64,000 nucleotides of DNA from Oscillospiraceae bacterium (GCA_015065605.1 SVPZ01000003.1:1-64000); one strand, 5' to 3'. Positions 43,668 through 53,107 are shown, counted from the stretch's first letter. Numbers and translations are program-made. The notes: generated by a model not told the origin, from the letters alone.

Positions 43668-45866
43668 TTATTTATTTAATCTTTCTACACTATATACTCC
43701 GTGTATTTTTTCAAGTCGAGTAATTATATTCTTTAAATGCTCTACGCCCTCGGTACTAACCGTTATAACCGTTAAACTATTGCCTTTTTTGGTTGGATGA
43801 GCATTAATGCTGTGAAGCGCTACTCGCATATTAATAAGGGTCTGTGAAATATCGAGAATAAGACCCTGTCTGTCTATTGCAGTTATCTGCAAGGATGCCA
43901 TAAAGGTAGAAGGTAAATTATCTGCCCAATAGGCATTAATCCAACGTGCAGGTTCCGGACTGTCGTCAATATTTTTAGGAACGTTAATGCAGTCGCATTT
44001 GTGGATTGATACACCGTGTCCACGTGTTATAAATCCGATAATATCATCACCGGGAAGAGGCGCACAGCATTTTGAAAATTTAATAAGACAGTTATCTATA
44101 CCTTCAACAATTACACCGTCATTAGCTTTAGTTCTTCTGTGGGGTGTAATTTCAGGAGTAGTAACTATAACCTTATTTTGCTTTGATATCCTGTTGTAAT
44201 TATCTTTAATGCTGGGAAGAATTCTTGCCAAAACAACACCGCCGTAACCAATAGCGGCATACAGTTCGTCAATGTTTTCAAGATGTTGACGCTTGGCAAT
44301 ATCTGTAAGAAATTCTTTAAGTGACGCTTCGTTTTCAAATACAATACCGTTTCGCTTAAATTCTCTTTCTATTTCAATTTTACCGTTTTCGATATTTTCA
44401 GAGCGTTTTTCTTTCTTAAACCAGCTTCTGATTTTTGATTTAGCCTGATTGGTTACCGCAATATTGATCCAATCTCTGCTAGGGCCATGTCCCGCCTGAT
44501 TCGTAGTTAAAATCTCAATAATTTCACCCGTTTTGATGACATGGTTAATAGGAACGATTCTGCCATCAACCTTTGCCCCAACCATTTTTATACCGACGGC
44601 GGAGTGTATCGCAAAAGCAAAGTCAACAACAGTTGCTCCTACGGGAAGATTAATAACGTCACCTCTGGGAGTAACGGCAAAAACATCATCCTGTGCCAAA
44701 TCAACCTTTATACTTCTTATAATTTCAGAAGCATCACCCGTATCATTCTGCGTATCGAGTATCTGACGTATCCAAGCAAGTTGTTGCTCCATACCTTTAT
44801 CGCTGCCACTGACACCTACTTTATACTTCCAATGTGCAGCAATTCCGTACTCAGCTGTTTCGTGCATTTCAAAGGTACGTATTTGTATTTCAAAAGGAAC
44901 GCCTTCTCTGCCGATAACCGTAGTATGAAGTGACTGATAAAGATTCGGTTTAGGCGTTGAAATATAGTCCTTGAAACGATTGGGAATAGGACGGAAAAGA
45001 TCATGCATAATTCCGAGAATATTATAGCAGTTGGCAACGGTATCCGTAATAATTCTTACCGCATAAATATCATAAATTTCTTCAAATGCTCTACCTTGAA
45101 TGAACATCTTGCGATAGATACCGTTTATCGACTTAACTCTGCTTTGAAATTCAGTTTTTACATCAGGCATTTCTTCTTTAAGACGCTCGGTTATCCTATC
45201 TTTAACAGTGTCAAGCATTCGTGAACTATCTTTAAAATTTTCATTCAAAAGGCCTTCTATTTCTTCATAAGCAATAGGGTCAAGACACGCGATAGAAATA
45301 TCTTCAAGTTCCTCTTTTATAGGACGAATACCAAGTCTATGAGCAATAGGAGCATAAACCTCAAGTGTTTCAAGAGCTTTATCCCTGCGTTTTTGCTGAG
45401 GCATAAAGTCTATCGTTCGCATATTATGAAGTCTATCGGCAAGTTTTATAATAATAACCCTTATATCCTTACCCATAGCAATAAGCATTTTTCTGATACT
45501 TTCTGCCTGTTGTTCTTCTTTCGAAACAAATGAAAGTCTGCCGATTTTTGTAACACCGTCAACAATCAAGGCAACCTCGTCACCAAACAATTTTTCGATA
45601 TCTTCCAGTGTGGTGTCTGTATCCTCTACAGTATCATGAAGTAACGCAGCGCACACTGATTCGCTGTCAAGTCCAAGTTGCGCAACTATTTTAGCAACAC
45701 AAACAGGATGAATATAGTATTCTTCGTTGGAACGTCTGAGTTGACCTTTATGCATAGTAACGCAAAACTCATATGCTTTTCTTATGAGTTCATAATTAAA
45801 TTCAGCATTTTGACTTTCCAAAAAATCTTTAAATGCACCGTAATCTTTTTCATAAACACTATCCAT
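43668..45866 (-). CDS. relA: Bifunctional (p)ppGpp synthetase/hydrolase (RelA/SpoT)
   Basis: This 732-residue stringent-response enzyme makes and breaks (p)ppGpp. Domains in order: HD hydrolase (H-D-T-V-E-D near residue 75); synthetase with F-K-D-Y-I-S-T-P-K and Y-Q-S-L-H-T-T near 300; TGS domain with F-A-V-T-P-R-G-D near 395; a C-terminal Zn-finger/helical region with C-C-A-P-L-P-G-D; and a final ACT domain. Both catalytic sites look intact. It sits directly after recJ (the apt gene found between them in Bacillus is missing) and before dtd. Start follows GGGGGTGA. Confidence 0.96.
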   Translation of the reverse strand: MDSVYEKDYGAFKDFLESQNAEFNYELIRKAYEFCVTMHKGQLRRSNEEYYIHPVCVAKIVAQLGLDSESVCAALLHDTVEDTDTTLEDIEKLFGDEVALIVDGVTKIGRLSFVSKEEQQAESIRKMLIAMGKDIRVIIIKLADRLHNMRTIDFMPQQKRRDKALETLEVYAPIAHRLGIRPIKEELEDISIACLDPIAYEEIEGLLNENFKDSSRMLDTVKDRITERLKEEMPDVKTEFQSRVKSINGIYRKMFIQGRAFEEIYDIYAVRIITDTVANCYNILGIMHDLFRPIPNRFKDYISTPKPNLYQSLHTTVIGREGVPFEIQIRTFEMHETAEYGIAAHWKYKVGVSGSDKGMEQQLAWIRQILDTQNDTGDASEIIRSIKVDLAQDDVFAVTPRGDVINLPVGATVVDFAFAIHSAVGIKMVGAKVDGRIVPINHVIKTGEIIEILTTNQAGHGPSRDWINIAVTNQAKSKIRSWFKKEKRSENIENGKIEIEREFKRNGIVFENEASLKEFLTDIAKRQHLENIDELYAAIGYGGVVLARILPSIKDNYNRISKQNKVIVTTPEITPHRRTKANDGVIVEGIDNCLIKFSKCCAPLPGDDIIGFITRGHGVSIHKCDCINVPKNIDDSPEPARWINAYWADNLPSTFMASLQITAIDRQGLILDISQTLINMRVALHSINAHPTKKGNSLTVITVSTEGVEHLKNIITRLEKIHGVYSVERLNK

Positions 45867-45870
45867 AAGG

Positions 45871-47874
45871 TCACCCCCTTGCCCTTTTTAGAATTGATGA
45901 ATTTTCCAAATCAACCTTGCCGCCGCCGGAATTAACACGCAAGGTTTCTACTTCATTGTTATCTCTGCAAAGAAGTCCAAGCTCAACAAAGATATCAATA
46001 ATAATTTTAACTTTAGCAAGTCCTAATTCGTTCATAAAGAATTGTTCAACAGCACGCGCTGAAACAGTACCGCGACTGATATGTTTATAAACAACTGCAC
46101 ACTCTTCACGAGAAGGAGCTATATTATCATAGTTTCTTGGAACAAGAGCGTAAAAGTCATCATAATCTGCAATCTGTTGAGCTAAGTCATCGTCATTGAT
46201 TCCGGAAATTCGATAATCCTTAATTATTATTGACAAATATCTTTTTCCGTTAAAAGTGCCCGCATCAAGTATAACGGCTATATCAAGAACGTCATCCAAC
46301 TTAAACGCAAATGCCTCTTCACTACAAGAAAATAGCATCGCCTGAAATGAAACGTTATTTTTACTAAAACTTAATTTTAAATGCTTTCCTCCTGCTACAG
46401 AAGAAATTTTATCGATTTTCACACCGCAAAGTCCAAAAATCGGAACATTATTACCTGTTCCAAAAGGCTGAAGGACATTAAGTTCATCGAATAAATCTAA
46501 TGAAAGCGCAACGGGATTAAGTTTGCAGTCAAGTTTCAAAACGGGCACGATAGGTTTTATAGTACGTGCATAATTATTAACTGAACACGCAAAAACATCA
46601 ATATTCTCTTTTTTGACCGTTACGCCCGCCGCTAATTCGTGTCCACCAAACTTTTCGGTATAATCAGCCGCACTGTTAATACATTCGTAAAGCGAAAATC
46701 CCTCAATGCTTCTACCCGAACCGTGAGCCAAATCACCGTCTATGCTTAAAACAATAGTTGGCTTTCCATAGGTTTCACAAATACGAGATGCAACGATACC
46801 AACGATACCGTGATGCCAATTTTCACCCGATACCACGATTACGCGTTGGAGATAAAGTTTTTCGTTTTCGATTATGGCAATTGCTTCATCCAAAATATTT
46901 TTTTCGATTTGTTGTCGCAAAGAATTTTCTTCGCCAATTTCTTTTGCCAAATCGTATGCTTCTTGTTCGTCTTCAGTAACAAGAAGTTTAAAAGCACGCA
47001 GAGCGCTACCCATTCTGCCTGCCGCATTAATTCTTGGAACAAGACCAAAAGCTACTCTGGAAGAAGAAAATGCAGCGCTATCTATACCCGCTATTTTCAT
47101 TAAAGCTGATATACCCATTCTTTCGCCGCTTAATATTCGCTTAATACCAAGTCTGACAAAAGAACGGTTTACAGATATAAGCGGCATCACGTCACCTATA
47201 GTTCCAAGAGCCACAAGATCTCCATATTCTTCTATCATTTCTTCGGGTTCGGCGCCCTCTAAAGCACAAACAAGATTAAAGGCAACTCCAACACCGCAAA
47301 TATCCTTAAATTCGCTATAGTCATCAGCACGGTGAGGATCTACAACAGCAACTGCATCGGGAAGGCTTTCGGGCGGCAAATGATGATCGGTAACAACAAC
47401 TTTAATACCAAGACTATTAGCAAAAGCAACCTCATCAAAACAGGAAATACCGTTATCAACCGTTACTATAAGGTTGACACCCTTTGAATGCAATTCTTCT
47501 ACTGCAGTTTTATTCATTCCGTATCCTTCGGAAAATCTATCGGGAATACGGCAAACAACTCTGGCTCCTCTTTTAATAAGATACGAATAAAGCAAAGCGG
47601 TAGCGGTAACACCATCGCAGTCGTAATCACCATAAACTGAAATAAGTTCATCATTTTCAATTGCTTCGTTAATACACGCAACTGCATTTTCAATATCAGT
47701 CAAAGAAAAAGGATCCGAAAACATCGGTTCATCCGATAGAAATTCTTCAAGCAAAGCGGGGTCATCATATCCTCGAGAGGCGGCTATCATAGCAACAAAC
47801 GGGTCAACGTCACATTCAAAAGCCAGTTCTTTTGCAAGTTCTTTATTAATTTTAGAAACTTCCCATTTTTTCAT
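45871..47874 (-). CDS. recJ: Single-stranded-DNA exonuclease RecJ
   Basis: A 5'-3' ssDNA exonuclease of the DHH family for recombination and mismatch repair. The DHH-type core has Y-G-D-Y-D-C-D-G-V-T near residue 80 and V-T-D-H-H-L-P near 160. A DHHA1 domain with G-S-G-R-S-I near 400 and a C-terminal OB-like domain follow. The open frame runs up to 48003, but those 43 codons lie in AT-rich leader. The ATG at 47874 follows GGAAGGTGG and begins M-K-K-W-E-V (667 residues). Promoter at 47924-47952. A structured element lies upstream. Confidence 0.94.
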   Translation of the reverse strand: MKKWEVSKINKELAKELAFECDVDPFVAMIAASRGYDDPALLEEFLSDEPMFSDPFSLTDIENAVACINEAIENDELISVYGDYDCDGVTATALLYSYLIKRGARVVCRIPDRFSEGYGMNKTAVEELHSKGVNLIVTVDNGISCFDEVAFANSLGIKVVVTDHHLPPESLPDAVAVVDPHRADDYSEFKDICGVGVAFNLVCALEGAEPEEMIEEYGDLVALGTIGDVMPLISVNRSFVRLGIKRILSGERMGISALMKIAGIDSAAFSSSRVAFGLVPRINAAGRMGSALRAFKLLVTEDEQEAYDLAKEIGEENSLRQQIEKNILDEAIAIIENEKLYLQRVIVVSGENWHHGIVGIVASRICETYGKPTIVLSIDGDLAHGSGRSIEGFSLYECINSAADYTEKFGGHELAAGVTVKKENIDVFACSVNNYARTIKPIVPVLKLDCKLNPVALSLDLFDELNVLQPFGTGNNVPIFGLCGVKIDKISSVAGGKHLKLSFSKNNVSFQAMLFSCSEEAFAFKLDDVLDIAVILDAGTFNGKRYLSIIIKDYRISGINDDDLAQQIADYDDFYALVPRNYDNIAPSREECAVVYKHISRGTVSARAVEQFFMNELGLAKVKIIIDIFVELGLLCRDNNEVETLRVNSGGGKVDLENSSILKRARG

Positions 47875-47923
47875 ATAAAGCCACCTTCCTTTCGCATAAA
47901 TAAATTTACCCAATATATAATAT

Positions 47924-47952
47924 ATACTATCATAAAACATATATTTTTGCAA
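47924..47952 (-). promoter_or_regulatory. Sigma-A-like promoter of recJ
   Basis: On the minus strand: TTGCAA, 17-bp spacer, TAGTAT, about 45 bases before the recJ start. It supports the downstream start choice at 47874. Confidence 0.55.
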
Positions 47953-47970
47953 GAAAAAGTGCAATAAAAA

Positions 47971-48270
47971 AACCCGACGAACGGGAGTTGTTCTTAGGGA
48001 CAAATAGGTTTTTCAGATAAATTTGTACGCTTTCTTGTTTTGAAAACTTGTAAGACACAAAGTATTACTGCGTTTTCGTAGCTTCAAAATCGAAACAAAT
48101 TTATTCTTACAAAACTGCTTCGCACCTAAAAAAGATAAATTTTTAGTGGAATAAAAGGCGAAAAGCCGTGGTAATGCTGACGCATACCGCGGCTTTTTAA
48201 CACATTAGAACGCAAAAATTTACTTTTTTAGGCATTTTATCCCTAAGACCAACTCCCGAAAAGTCGGGTT
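47971..48270 (+). ncRNA. 300-base structured element, candidate new noncoding RNA (or MITE-like repeat)
   Basis: The ends pair in three stacked helices: 47971-47978 with 48263-48270 (8 bp), 47982-47990 with 48250-48258 (9 bp) and 47993-48000 with 48240-48247 (8 bp). Inside, 48015-48026 pairs with 48095-48107 (12 bp, one bulge) and encloses 48038-48044/48083-48089 and a hairpin 48068-48081 with a UUUU loop. A second domain pairs 48125-48144 with 48214-48232 (19 bp, one bulge) and encloses a 13-bp hairpin 48161-48173/48185-48197. The wobble pairs (T48169-G48189, G48070-T48079, G48037-T48090) are G-U only if the plus strand is the RNA. No open frame. No known family was recognised. A transposon-derived palindromic element is the main alternative; no target duplication is seen. 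Confidence 0.55.
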
Positions 48271-48292
48271 TGACAGAAATAAAGTAAAATAA

Positions 48293-49237
48293 TTACTTTT
48301 TAGCTATTGCTTTAATAGCAAGTTCAGCAATGTCTTTACCTCTCATACCGTAGAGATCTAAAAGTTCATTTGCAGGGCCGGACTGACCAAAACGGTCGTT
48401 TACGCCGAGTTTAAGTACGGGAACGGGATAGTTTTCGCTCAGATATTCAGAGATAGCAGAACCCATACCGCCGATAACGGAATGTTCTTCTGCAGAAACA
48501 ATAGCACCTGTTTCCTTAGCGGCTTTAAGAACAATTTCGGTATCAAGAGGCTTAATAGTTGCCATATTTATAACTCTGGCGCTTATTCCCTGTTCTTTAA
48601 GAATGTCGTATGCAACAAGAGCTTCGTTTACCATAAGGCCTGTAGCAATAATAGTTACGTCATTACCTTCTTTAAGTTCAACGCCCTTGCCAATTTCGAA
48701 CTTATAATCTTCATCGAAAATAATCGGAACGGCAAGTCTGCCAAATCGCATATAAACGGGTCCATCGTGATTGTAGGCGGCTTCCAATGCCTTTTCGGAT
48801 TCAACTGCATCGGCAGGATTAATGATAGTCATACCGGGAAGTGTACGCATAAGAGCAATATCTTCGCAACACTGATGTGTAGCGCCGTCTTCACCTACGG
48901 AAATACCCGCATGTGTAGCAGCAATAACTACGTTAAGATGAGGATAGCTAACAGCATTTCTCACCTGTTCAAAAGCTCTGCCTGCTGCAAACATTGCGAA
49001 AGAAGAGCAAAATACTTTTTTGCCTGTAGCAGCGATACCTGCAGCAATGCTCACCATATTTTGTTCAGCAATACCGCAATCGTAAAAACGCTCAGGAAAT
49101 TTCTTTTTAAATACAATTGTTTTAGTAGCTTCTGCAAGGTCGGCATCCAAAACAACAAAATCATCATATTTCTCACCAAGCTTTAAAAGACCTGCTCCAT
49201 AGCCGTCTCTTGTAGCCTTTTTAATAACGTCAGCCAT
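48293..49237 (-). CDS. Transketolase, C-terminal half
   Basis: A 314-residue subunit carrying the pyrimidine-binding and C-terminal domains of transketolase. It has V-L-D-A-D-L near residue 29, the glutamate region D-C-G-I-A-E-Q-N-M near 55 that activates thiamine diphosphate, and R-F-G-R-L-A near 165. With the N-terminal subunit it moves two-carbon units in the pentose phosphate pathway. It has its own ribosome binding site (AAAGGGG) 16 bases behind the N-half stop, so this is a true two-gene enzyme and not a frameshift. A DXP synthase role is less likely given the split. Confidence 0.93.
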   Translation of the reverse strand: MADVIKKATRDGYGAGLLKLGEKYDDFVVLDADLAEATKTIVFKKKFPERFYDCGIAEQNMVSIAAGIAATGKKVFCSSFAMFAAGRAFEQVRNAVSYPHLNVVIAATHAGISVGEDGATHQCCEDIALMRTLPGMTIINPADAVESEKALEAAYNHDGPVYMRFGRLAVPIIFDEDYKFEIGKGVELKEGNDVTIIATGLMVNEALVAYDILKEQGISARVINMATIKPLDTEIVLKAAKETGAIVSAEEHSVIGGMGSAISEYLSENYPVPVLKLGVNDRFGQSGPANELLDLYGMRGKDIAELAIKAIAKK

Positions 49238-49253
49238 ATTAATCCCCTTTCAC

Positions 49254-50090
49254 TTATTTCAAAGATTCCGCTATTTTATTAAGATCGGCGATAGCGATTT
49301 CATACTCCTCATCATTTGGAGCTTTACCGTGCCAACCGCACTTATTTTCCATATAGGAAACGCCCTTACCTTTTACGGTTTTAGCTACTATACAGAAAGG
49401 TTTATCAGATTCACGCGCAAGAGCTAAAGCGCCTTCAATTGCATCAAAATCATGGCCGTCAATTACAGTAACGTTCCAATTGAAAGCCTCAAACTTCTTA
49501 TCAATAGGTGTAGGAGAGTTAACCTCATCGCAACTACCGTCAATCTGAAGATTATTAAAATCAACAAAAGCAACGAGATTATTAAGACCCTTGTTAGCGG
49601 CAAACATTGCAGCTTCCCAAACCTGTCCTTCTTCACATTCACCATCGCCGAGAATGGTAAATACTCTGAAATCATCACCAAAATGCTTAGCAGAAAGAGC
49701 CATACCAACAGCGGCGGAAATACCCTGACCGAGAGAACCCGAAGACATATCAACACCGGGGATATGCTTCATATCGGGATGTCCCTGAAGTCTTGAATCG
49801 GTTTTACGTAAAGTCTTAAGTTCTTCTACGTCAAAATAACCGCGATTAGCAAGAACAGAATAAAGAGCAGGTGCAGCGTGTCCCTTGGAAAGTACAAGAC
49901 GATCTCTGTCGGCCTTTTTAGGATCCTTTGGATCAATATTCATTTCTTTAAAATACAGATAGGTTAAAATATCCGTACAAGAAAGTGAACCGCCCGGATG
50001 ACCGGCTTTTGCGCTGTGAACACCTTCAATAATGCCTATTCTTACGTTATTGGCAATTTTTTGGAGTTCTTTTTTTGTTAAAGCATCCAT
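49254..50090 (-). CDS. Transketolase, N-terminal half
   Basis: This 278-residue subunit carries the diphosphate-binding domain of transketolase: G-H-P-G-G-S-L near residue 33, S-K-G-H-A-A near 70, and the thiamine diphosphate motif G-D-G-E-C-E-E-G-Q near 150 through N. The frame begins at 50120, but the ATG at 50090 (M-D-A-L-T-K-K-E-L) follows AAAGG and matches the family start. The C-half follows after 16 bases. Both halves are needed for activity. Confidence 0.93.
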   Translation of the reverse strand: MDALTKKELQKIANNVRIGIIEGVHSAKAGHPGGSLSCTDILTYLYFKEMNIDPKDPKKADRDRLVLSKGHAAPALYSVLANRGYFDVEELKTLRKTDSRLQGHPDMKHIPGVDMSSGSLGQGISAAVGMALSAKHFGDDFRVFTILGDGECEEGQVWEAAMFAANKGLNNLVAFVDFNNLQIDGSCDEVNSPTPIDKKFEAFNWNVTVIDGHDFDAIEGALALARESDKPFCIVAKTVKGKGVSYMENKCGWHGKAPNDEEYEIAIADLNKIAESLK

Positions 50091-50116
50091 TTTATGTATC
50101 CTTTCATTATGGCGAA

Positions 50117-50947
50117 TCAATTCGCCTTATTTTGTAAATATTCAATAAAGTCAGCAACGGCGCCGTCACGGCACGCACCTGCGACAAAATCAACAATATC
50201 TTTAATATCGCTCGGGCTTTCATCAGGACATGAGGAAATTCCCGCAACGCTAAGCATCTCAAAATCGTTATAATAATCGCCTATGGCAAAAGTATTTTCT
50301 TTTGTAAATCCTAATATACGAGCGAGATCTAAAAGTCCTTGTCCTTTATCAGTTCCTTTAGGCAAAAGTTCCACACCGCGATAGTATACACCGTCAATAA
50401 AGGCACCTGCCTTAGCAAAGCAACATGTTTCAGACTTACAATTATCTATATCTTTAAGTAAAGCAGTTTCATCATATTCGCCTTCGTAAAAGGTCATAAT
50501 TTTATTCCAAGGCATATCTATAACTTCGTCAAAGGTTGCATATTTGAAAGGCACTCGTTCATATTCGAAATGAACCCTACATGCATCGCTTTCACGAATC
50601 ATATATACCTCATCTCCTGAATAAACCTCAATACCTATTTCAGGAAATTTGGTAGCTAATTCCATGAAAAAACTTTTATCGCAATCATTGATTATCTTAT
50701 TTACAAGAGTTTTTTTGTTAACGTAATCATATATCATACCGCCGTTGTAAAAAATCACGTTTTGCAAATTTTCAAATTGCGACACAATATGCTGCATCGC
50801 CGCGGGACATCGACCTGTAGAAATACAAAAAGTTCCACCCTGCTCTATAAATTCATTGATTTTTTCAAAATTTCGGGGACTAATATATCCCTGTTCCATT
50901 AAAGTACCGTCAACGTCTGACGCCAATAGACATTTTTTTAAATTCAT
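50117..50947 (-). CDS. HAD-superfamily phosphatase (Cof type)
   Basis: A 276-residue HAD hydrolase of the Cof/YbiV group that removes phosphate from sugar phosphates or cofactors. Motif I, D-V-D-G-T-L, is at residues 10-15; I-S-T-G-R is near 40; motif IV, I-G-D-Y-Y-N-D, is near 222. A cap domain lies between. It overlaps the RluA-type gene by 4 bases (ATGA). The stop falls just ahead of the transketolase N-half. Substrate is not predictable, though the position beside transketolase suggests sugar phosphates (weak inference). Confidence 0.87.
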   Translation of the reverse strand: MNLKKCLLASDVDGTLMEQGYISPRNFEKINEFIEQGGTFCISTGRCPAAMQHIVSQFENLQNVIFYNGGMIYDYVNKKTLVNKIINDCDKSFFMELATKFPEIGIEVYSGDEVYMIRESDACRVHFEYERVPFKYATFDEVIDMPWNKIMTFYEGEYDETALLKDIDNCKSETCCFAKAGAFIDGVYYRGVELLPKGTDKGQGLLDLARILGFTKENTFAIGDYYNDFEMLSVAGISSCPDESPSDIKDIVDFVAGACRDGAVADFIEYLQNKAN

Positions 50948-51855
50948 AATAAATCGTTTTCCTCCAAGAACGTTTTAAAATAATTCGGCAGTTCACTGGT
51001 AAATTCCATATACTCTTTAGTTTTAGGATGAATAAACCCGATTTTTCGAGCATGCAAACACTGACCACCAAGTTCTTTAATACATTTCCTGGGACCGTAA
51101 ACTTCATCCCCCGCAAGAGGATAACCAATATATGACATATGCACCCTGATTTGATGGGTTCTGCCTGTTTCAAGTTTAAGTCTGACGTATGAAAAACCAT
51201 TTGAACGCGAAAGAACTTTAAAATGAGTAGTGGCATCCCTTCCGCCAACACCAACAACAGCCATTTCTTTACGTTTTACAGGGTGACGTCCAATGGGCGC
51301 ATTTATAGTACCTTTATCGTTTTTAACGTTTCCGTAAACAACTGCTTCATATTCACGTGTAAAAGAATGTTCTTTAATTTGCTGGGCAAGAAAATGATGA
51401 GCCTCATCGTTTTTTGCAACAATGAGAAGACCGCTTGTATCCTTATCGATTCTATGAACAATACCCGGACGAAGAACTCCGCCAATTCCCGAAAGAGAAT
51501 CACCACAGTGAAAAAGAAGCGCATTAACAAGGGTTCCGCTTTCATTACCTGCAGCAGGATGTACAACCATACCTTTCGGTTTATTTACCACCAAAAGCCA
51601 TTCATCCTCATAAACAATATCCAACGGAATATTTTCGGGCTCCGCTTTATCTGAAACAGGATCGGGAATCGTTACCGAAACACAGTTACCCCTCTTTAAT
51701 TTTGTATTTTTCGAGGCAGTTTTTCCGTCAACGGTAATTAATCCGTCACCTATGAGTTTTGCAACAAAAGAACGCGTAAGTTCGGTATTTTCTGCAACAA
51801 AAACATCAATTCTGCGGTTTTCGCTATCATCACACAAAAAATCAAGATTTTCCAT
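50944..51855 (-). CDS. RluA-family pseudouridine synthase (RluD/YlyB-like)
   Basis: A 303-residue enzyme that converts uridine to pseudouridine in rRNA. An N-terminal S4 domain (about 10-70, with F-V-A-K-L-I-G-D-G-L-I-T-V-D-G) precedes the catalytic domain with H-R-I-D-K-D-T-S-G near residue 140, where the Asp is the nucleophile. G-R-T-H-Q-I-R-V-H follows near 228. The lspA-rluD neighbour order is conserved in Firmicutes and supports YlyB/RluD type. The start overlaps the lspA stop by one base. Confidence 0.92.
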   Translation of the reverse strand: MENLDFLCDDSENRRIDVFVAENTELTRSFVAKLIGDGLITVDGKTASKNTKLKRGNCVSVTIPDPVSDKAEPENIPLDIVYEDEWLLVVNKPKGMVVHPAAGNESGTLVNALLFHCGDSLSGIGGVLRPGIVHRIDKDTSGLLIVAKNDEAHHFLAQQIKEHSFTREYEAVVYGNVKNDKGTINAPIGRHPVKRKEMAVVGVGGRDATTHFKVLSRSNGFSYVRLKLETGRTHQIRVHMSYIGYPLAGDEVYGPRKCIKELGGQCLHARKIGFIHPKTKEYMEFTSELPNYFKTFLEENDLL

Positions 51856-52343
51856 TAACCGTCGACCTTACGTTTTTTAGTTTCCTTAAGAAAATCTATG
51901 ATAAAGTAAAGAACCATAAGGCCTGCACCTATTACTATAGCGCAGTCAGCCAAGTTAAACATAGGAAATTCCATAAATTCAAGATGTATAAAGTCGATAA
52001 CCTTTCCGTCACGGAAAATACGGTCAATAAGGTTACCGATACCGCCCGAAAGAACAAGCGTAAGCGCCCAGAAAAGCAATTTATCCTTTAGTCCATACTT
52101 TAAGAGCATAGCAAAACAAATAACCATTATAACGATAGTCATTGAGAGCAAAAGCCATGTATGGCCGTCAAGAAAACCCCACGCTGCCCCGCCGTTGTTT
52201 GTGCGCCAAAAACCAATAAATCCGGGAATAAAATCAACACCCGAACCTGTAAGCGGAATATACATCTCGGCAAGATATTTTGTAAACTGGTCAGCGGCAA
52301 GCAACAAGACGCCAACTATAACCGCAATAACATAAGAAGCCAA
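51855..52343 (-). CDS. lspA: Lipoprotein signal peptidase II
   Basis: A 162-residue membrane aspartyl protease that cleaves prolipoprotein signals, such as those on the three lipoproteins in this window. It has four spans and both catalytic aspartates: N-L-I-D-R near residue 111 and F-N-L-A-D-C near 130. The start codon is TTG at 52343, behind GGAGGAAG. It is followed directly by the RluD-type gene and preceded by ylmH, part of the division/translation cluster. Confidence 0.94.
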   Translation of the reverse strand: MASYVIAVIVGVLLLAADQFTKYLAEMYIPLTGSGVDFIPGFIGFWRTNNGGAAWGFLDGHTWLLLSMTIVIMVICFAMLLKYGLKDKLLFWALTLVLSGGIGNLIDRIFRDGKVIDFIHLEFMEFPMFNLADCAIVIGAGLMVLYFIIDFLKETKKRKVDG

Positions 52344-52363
52344 TATACTTCCTCCTTGCGAAA

Positions 52364-53107
52364 TTAATTTATATACTTTTTGTAATTTAAAATTACACGT
52401 CCCTTTTTCGTAAGCGAAGATGCACCGTCCAAAATGAATTTGCCATAACCTTTAACAGAAATTTTTGCAAATTCATCGGGAGAATAAGTGGTTTTATCAA
52501 TTATCAAAGAATTTACGGAAACCCTCTTATCCAAAATAATTTCTTTCGCTTTTTCACGAGAGGTACCAATAAGCGCGGCAACCACCGAATCAAGCCTTAA
52601 AGAAGCAATTGTTTCGGTAAAACTTTTAAGTTCCGATAAACCCGGAAGAGGTTCTGAAAAACCTTCGGTAACATTGACGCCGACTCCACCAACCTTAGTA
52701 ATCTGACTAAGCACGTAATCGGCAACACCGTCACTAAAAAAAGCAACTGTTCTACCCTCTTCACATAGTATATCCCCTATACTCTCGCGCGTTATGCCAA
52801 GGGACATAAAAGTGCCCAAAAAATCACGGTGAGAAAGTTTATCGCATTGTCTGTAAGTAAACGTAAAGCTTCTTACAAGATTCAAATCATCTGCCCAATT
52901 ACACCACTGCGGAAGCGAAATAAACATAGTTCTTTCAGCATCTTCATAACCACCGAAAAAAGTATATTTTTCGTTTTTTATCTCACCGAAATTTTCGACA
53001 CTAGTTCTTTCTTCGCCACTCAAAAAACCTACGCATTTAAACAAATCGGTAGTGTGACAAAGTCTTATTGCATCTCTTATCTTTGCATAAAGAAGCGAAT
53101 TATCCAT
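52364..53107 (-). CDS. ylmH: RNA-binding S4-domain protein YlmH
   Basis: A 247-residue protein of the ylm cluster. The N-terminal two thirds form the YlmH-specific domain (with F-L-G-T-F-M-S-L-G-I-T-R near residue 95), and a C-terminal S4 domain (about 180-240) has L-D-S-V-V-A-A-L-I-G-T-S-R-E-K-A. In Bacillus, YlmH can act in ribosome rescue in parallel with the RqcH/RqcP system; the rqcP gene is also in this window. The start overlaps sepF's stop by one base (TAATG). Confidence 0.92.
   Translation of the reverse strand: MDNSLLYAKIRDAIRLCHTTDLFKCVGFLSGEERTSVENFGEIKNEKYTFFGGYEDAERTMFISLPQWCNWADDLNLVRSFTFTYRQCDKLSHRDFLGTFMSLGITRESIGDILCEEGRTVAFFSDGVADYVLSQITKVGGVGVNVTEGFSEPLPGLSELKSFTETIASLRLDSVVAALIGTSREKAKEIILDKRVSVNSLIIDKTTYSPDEFAKISVKGYGKFILDGASSLTKKGRVILNYKKYIN

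Larger units (their letters stand above)
47875..48292. other. Intergenic region between recJ and the transketolase pair
   Basis: This 418-base gap is one of the two longest in the window. It holds the recJ promoter, the structured element (47971-48270) and a weak A/T hairpin at the transketolase stop (about 48281-48299). A plus-strand -10-like TATAAT lies near 47916, but without a good -35 box. No coding frame is supported. Confidence 0.6.

Noticed and set aside
47875..48003. Longer RecJ start at 48003
   Set aside because: It would run through the recJ promoter and into the structured element. The ATG at 47874 has a strong ribosome binding site and a family-like N-terminus.
48161..48200. Possible T-box terminator (ACCGCGG followed by a T run)
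   Set aside because: The GGGTGG half of the T-box core is missing, no specifier loop is seen, and no plus-strand gene lies downstream.
47971..48270. RNase P RNA, tmRNA, SRP RNA or 6S RNA
   Set aside because: None of the core motifs were found (GAGGAAAGTCC, tRNA-like acceptor end with CCA, GGAA/AGCAG SRP helix). 6S RNA is shorter, with one long hairpin.
48293..50090. Frameshift splitting transketolase
   Set aside because: Each half has its own ribosome binding site and complete domains. Split transketolases are normal in Clostridia.
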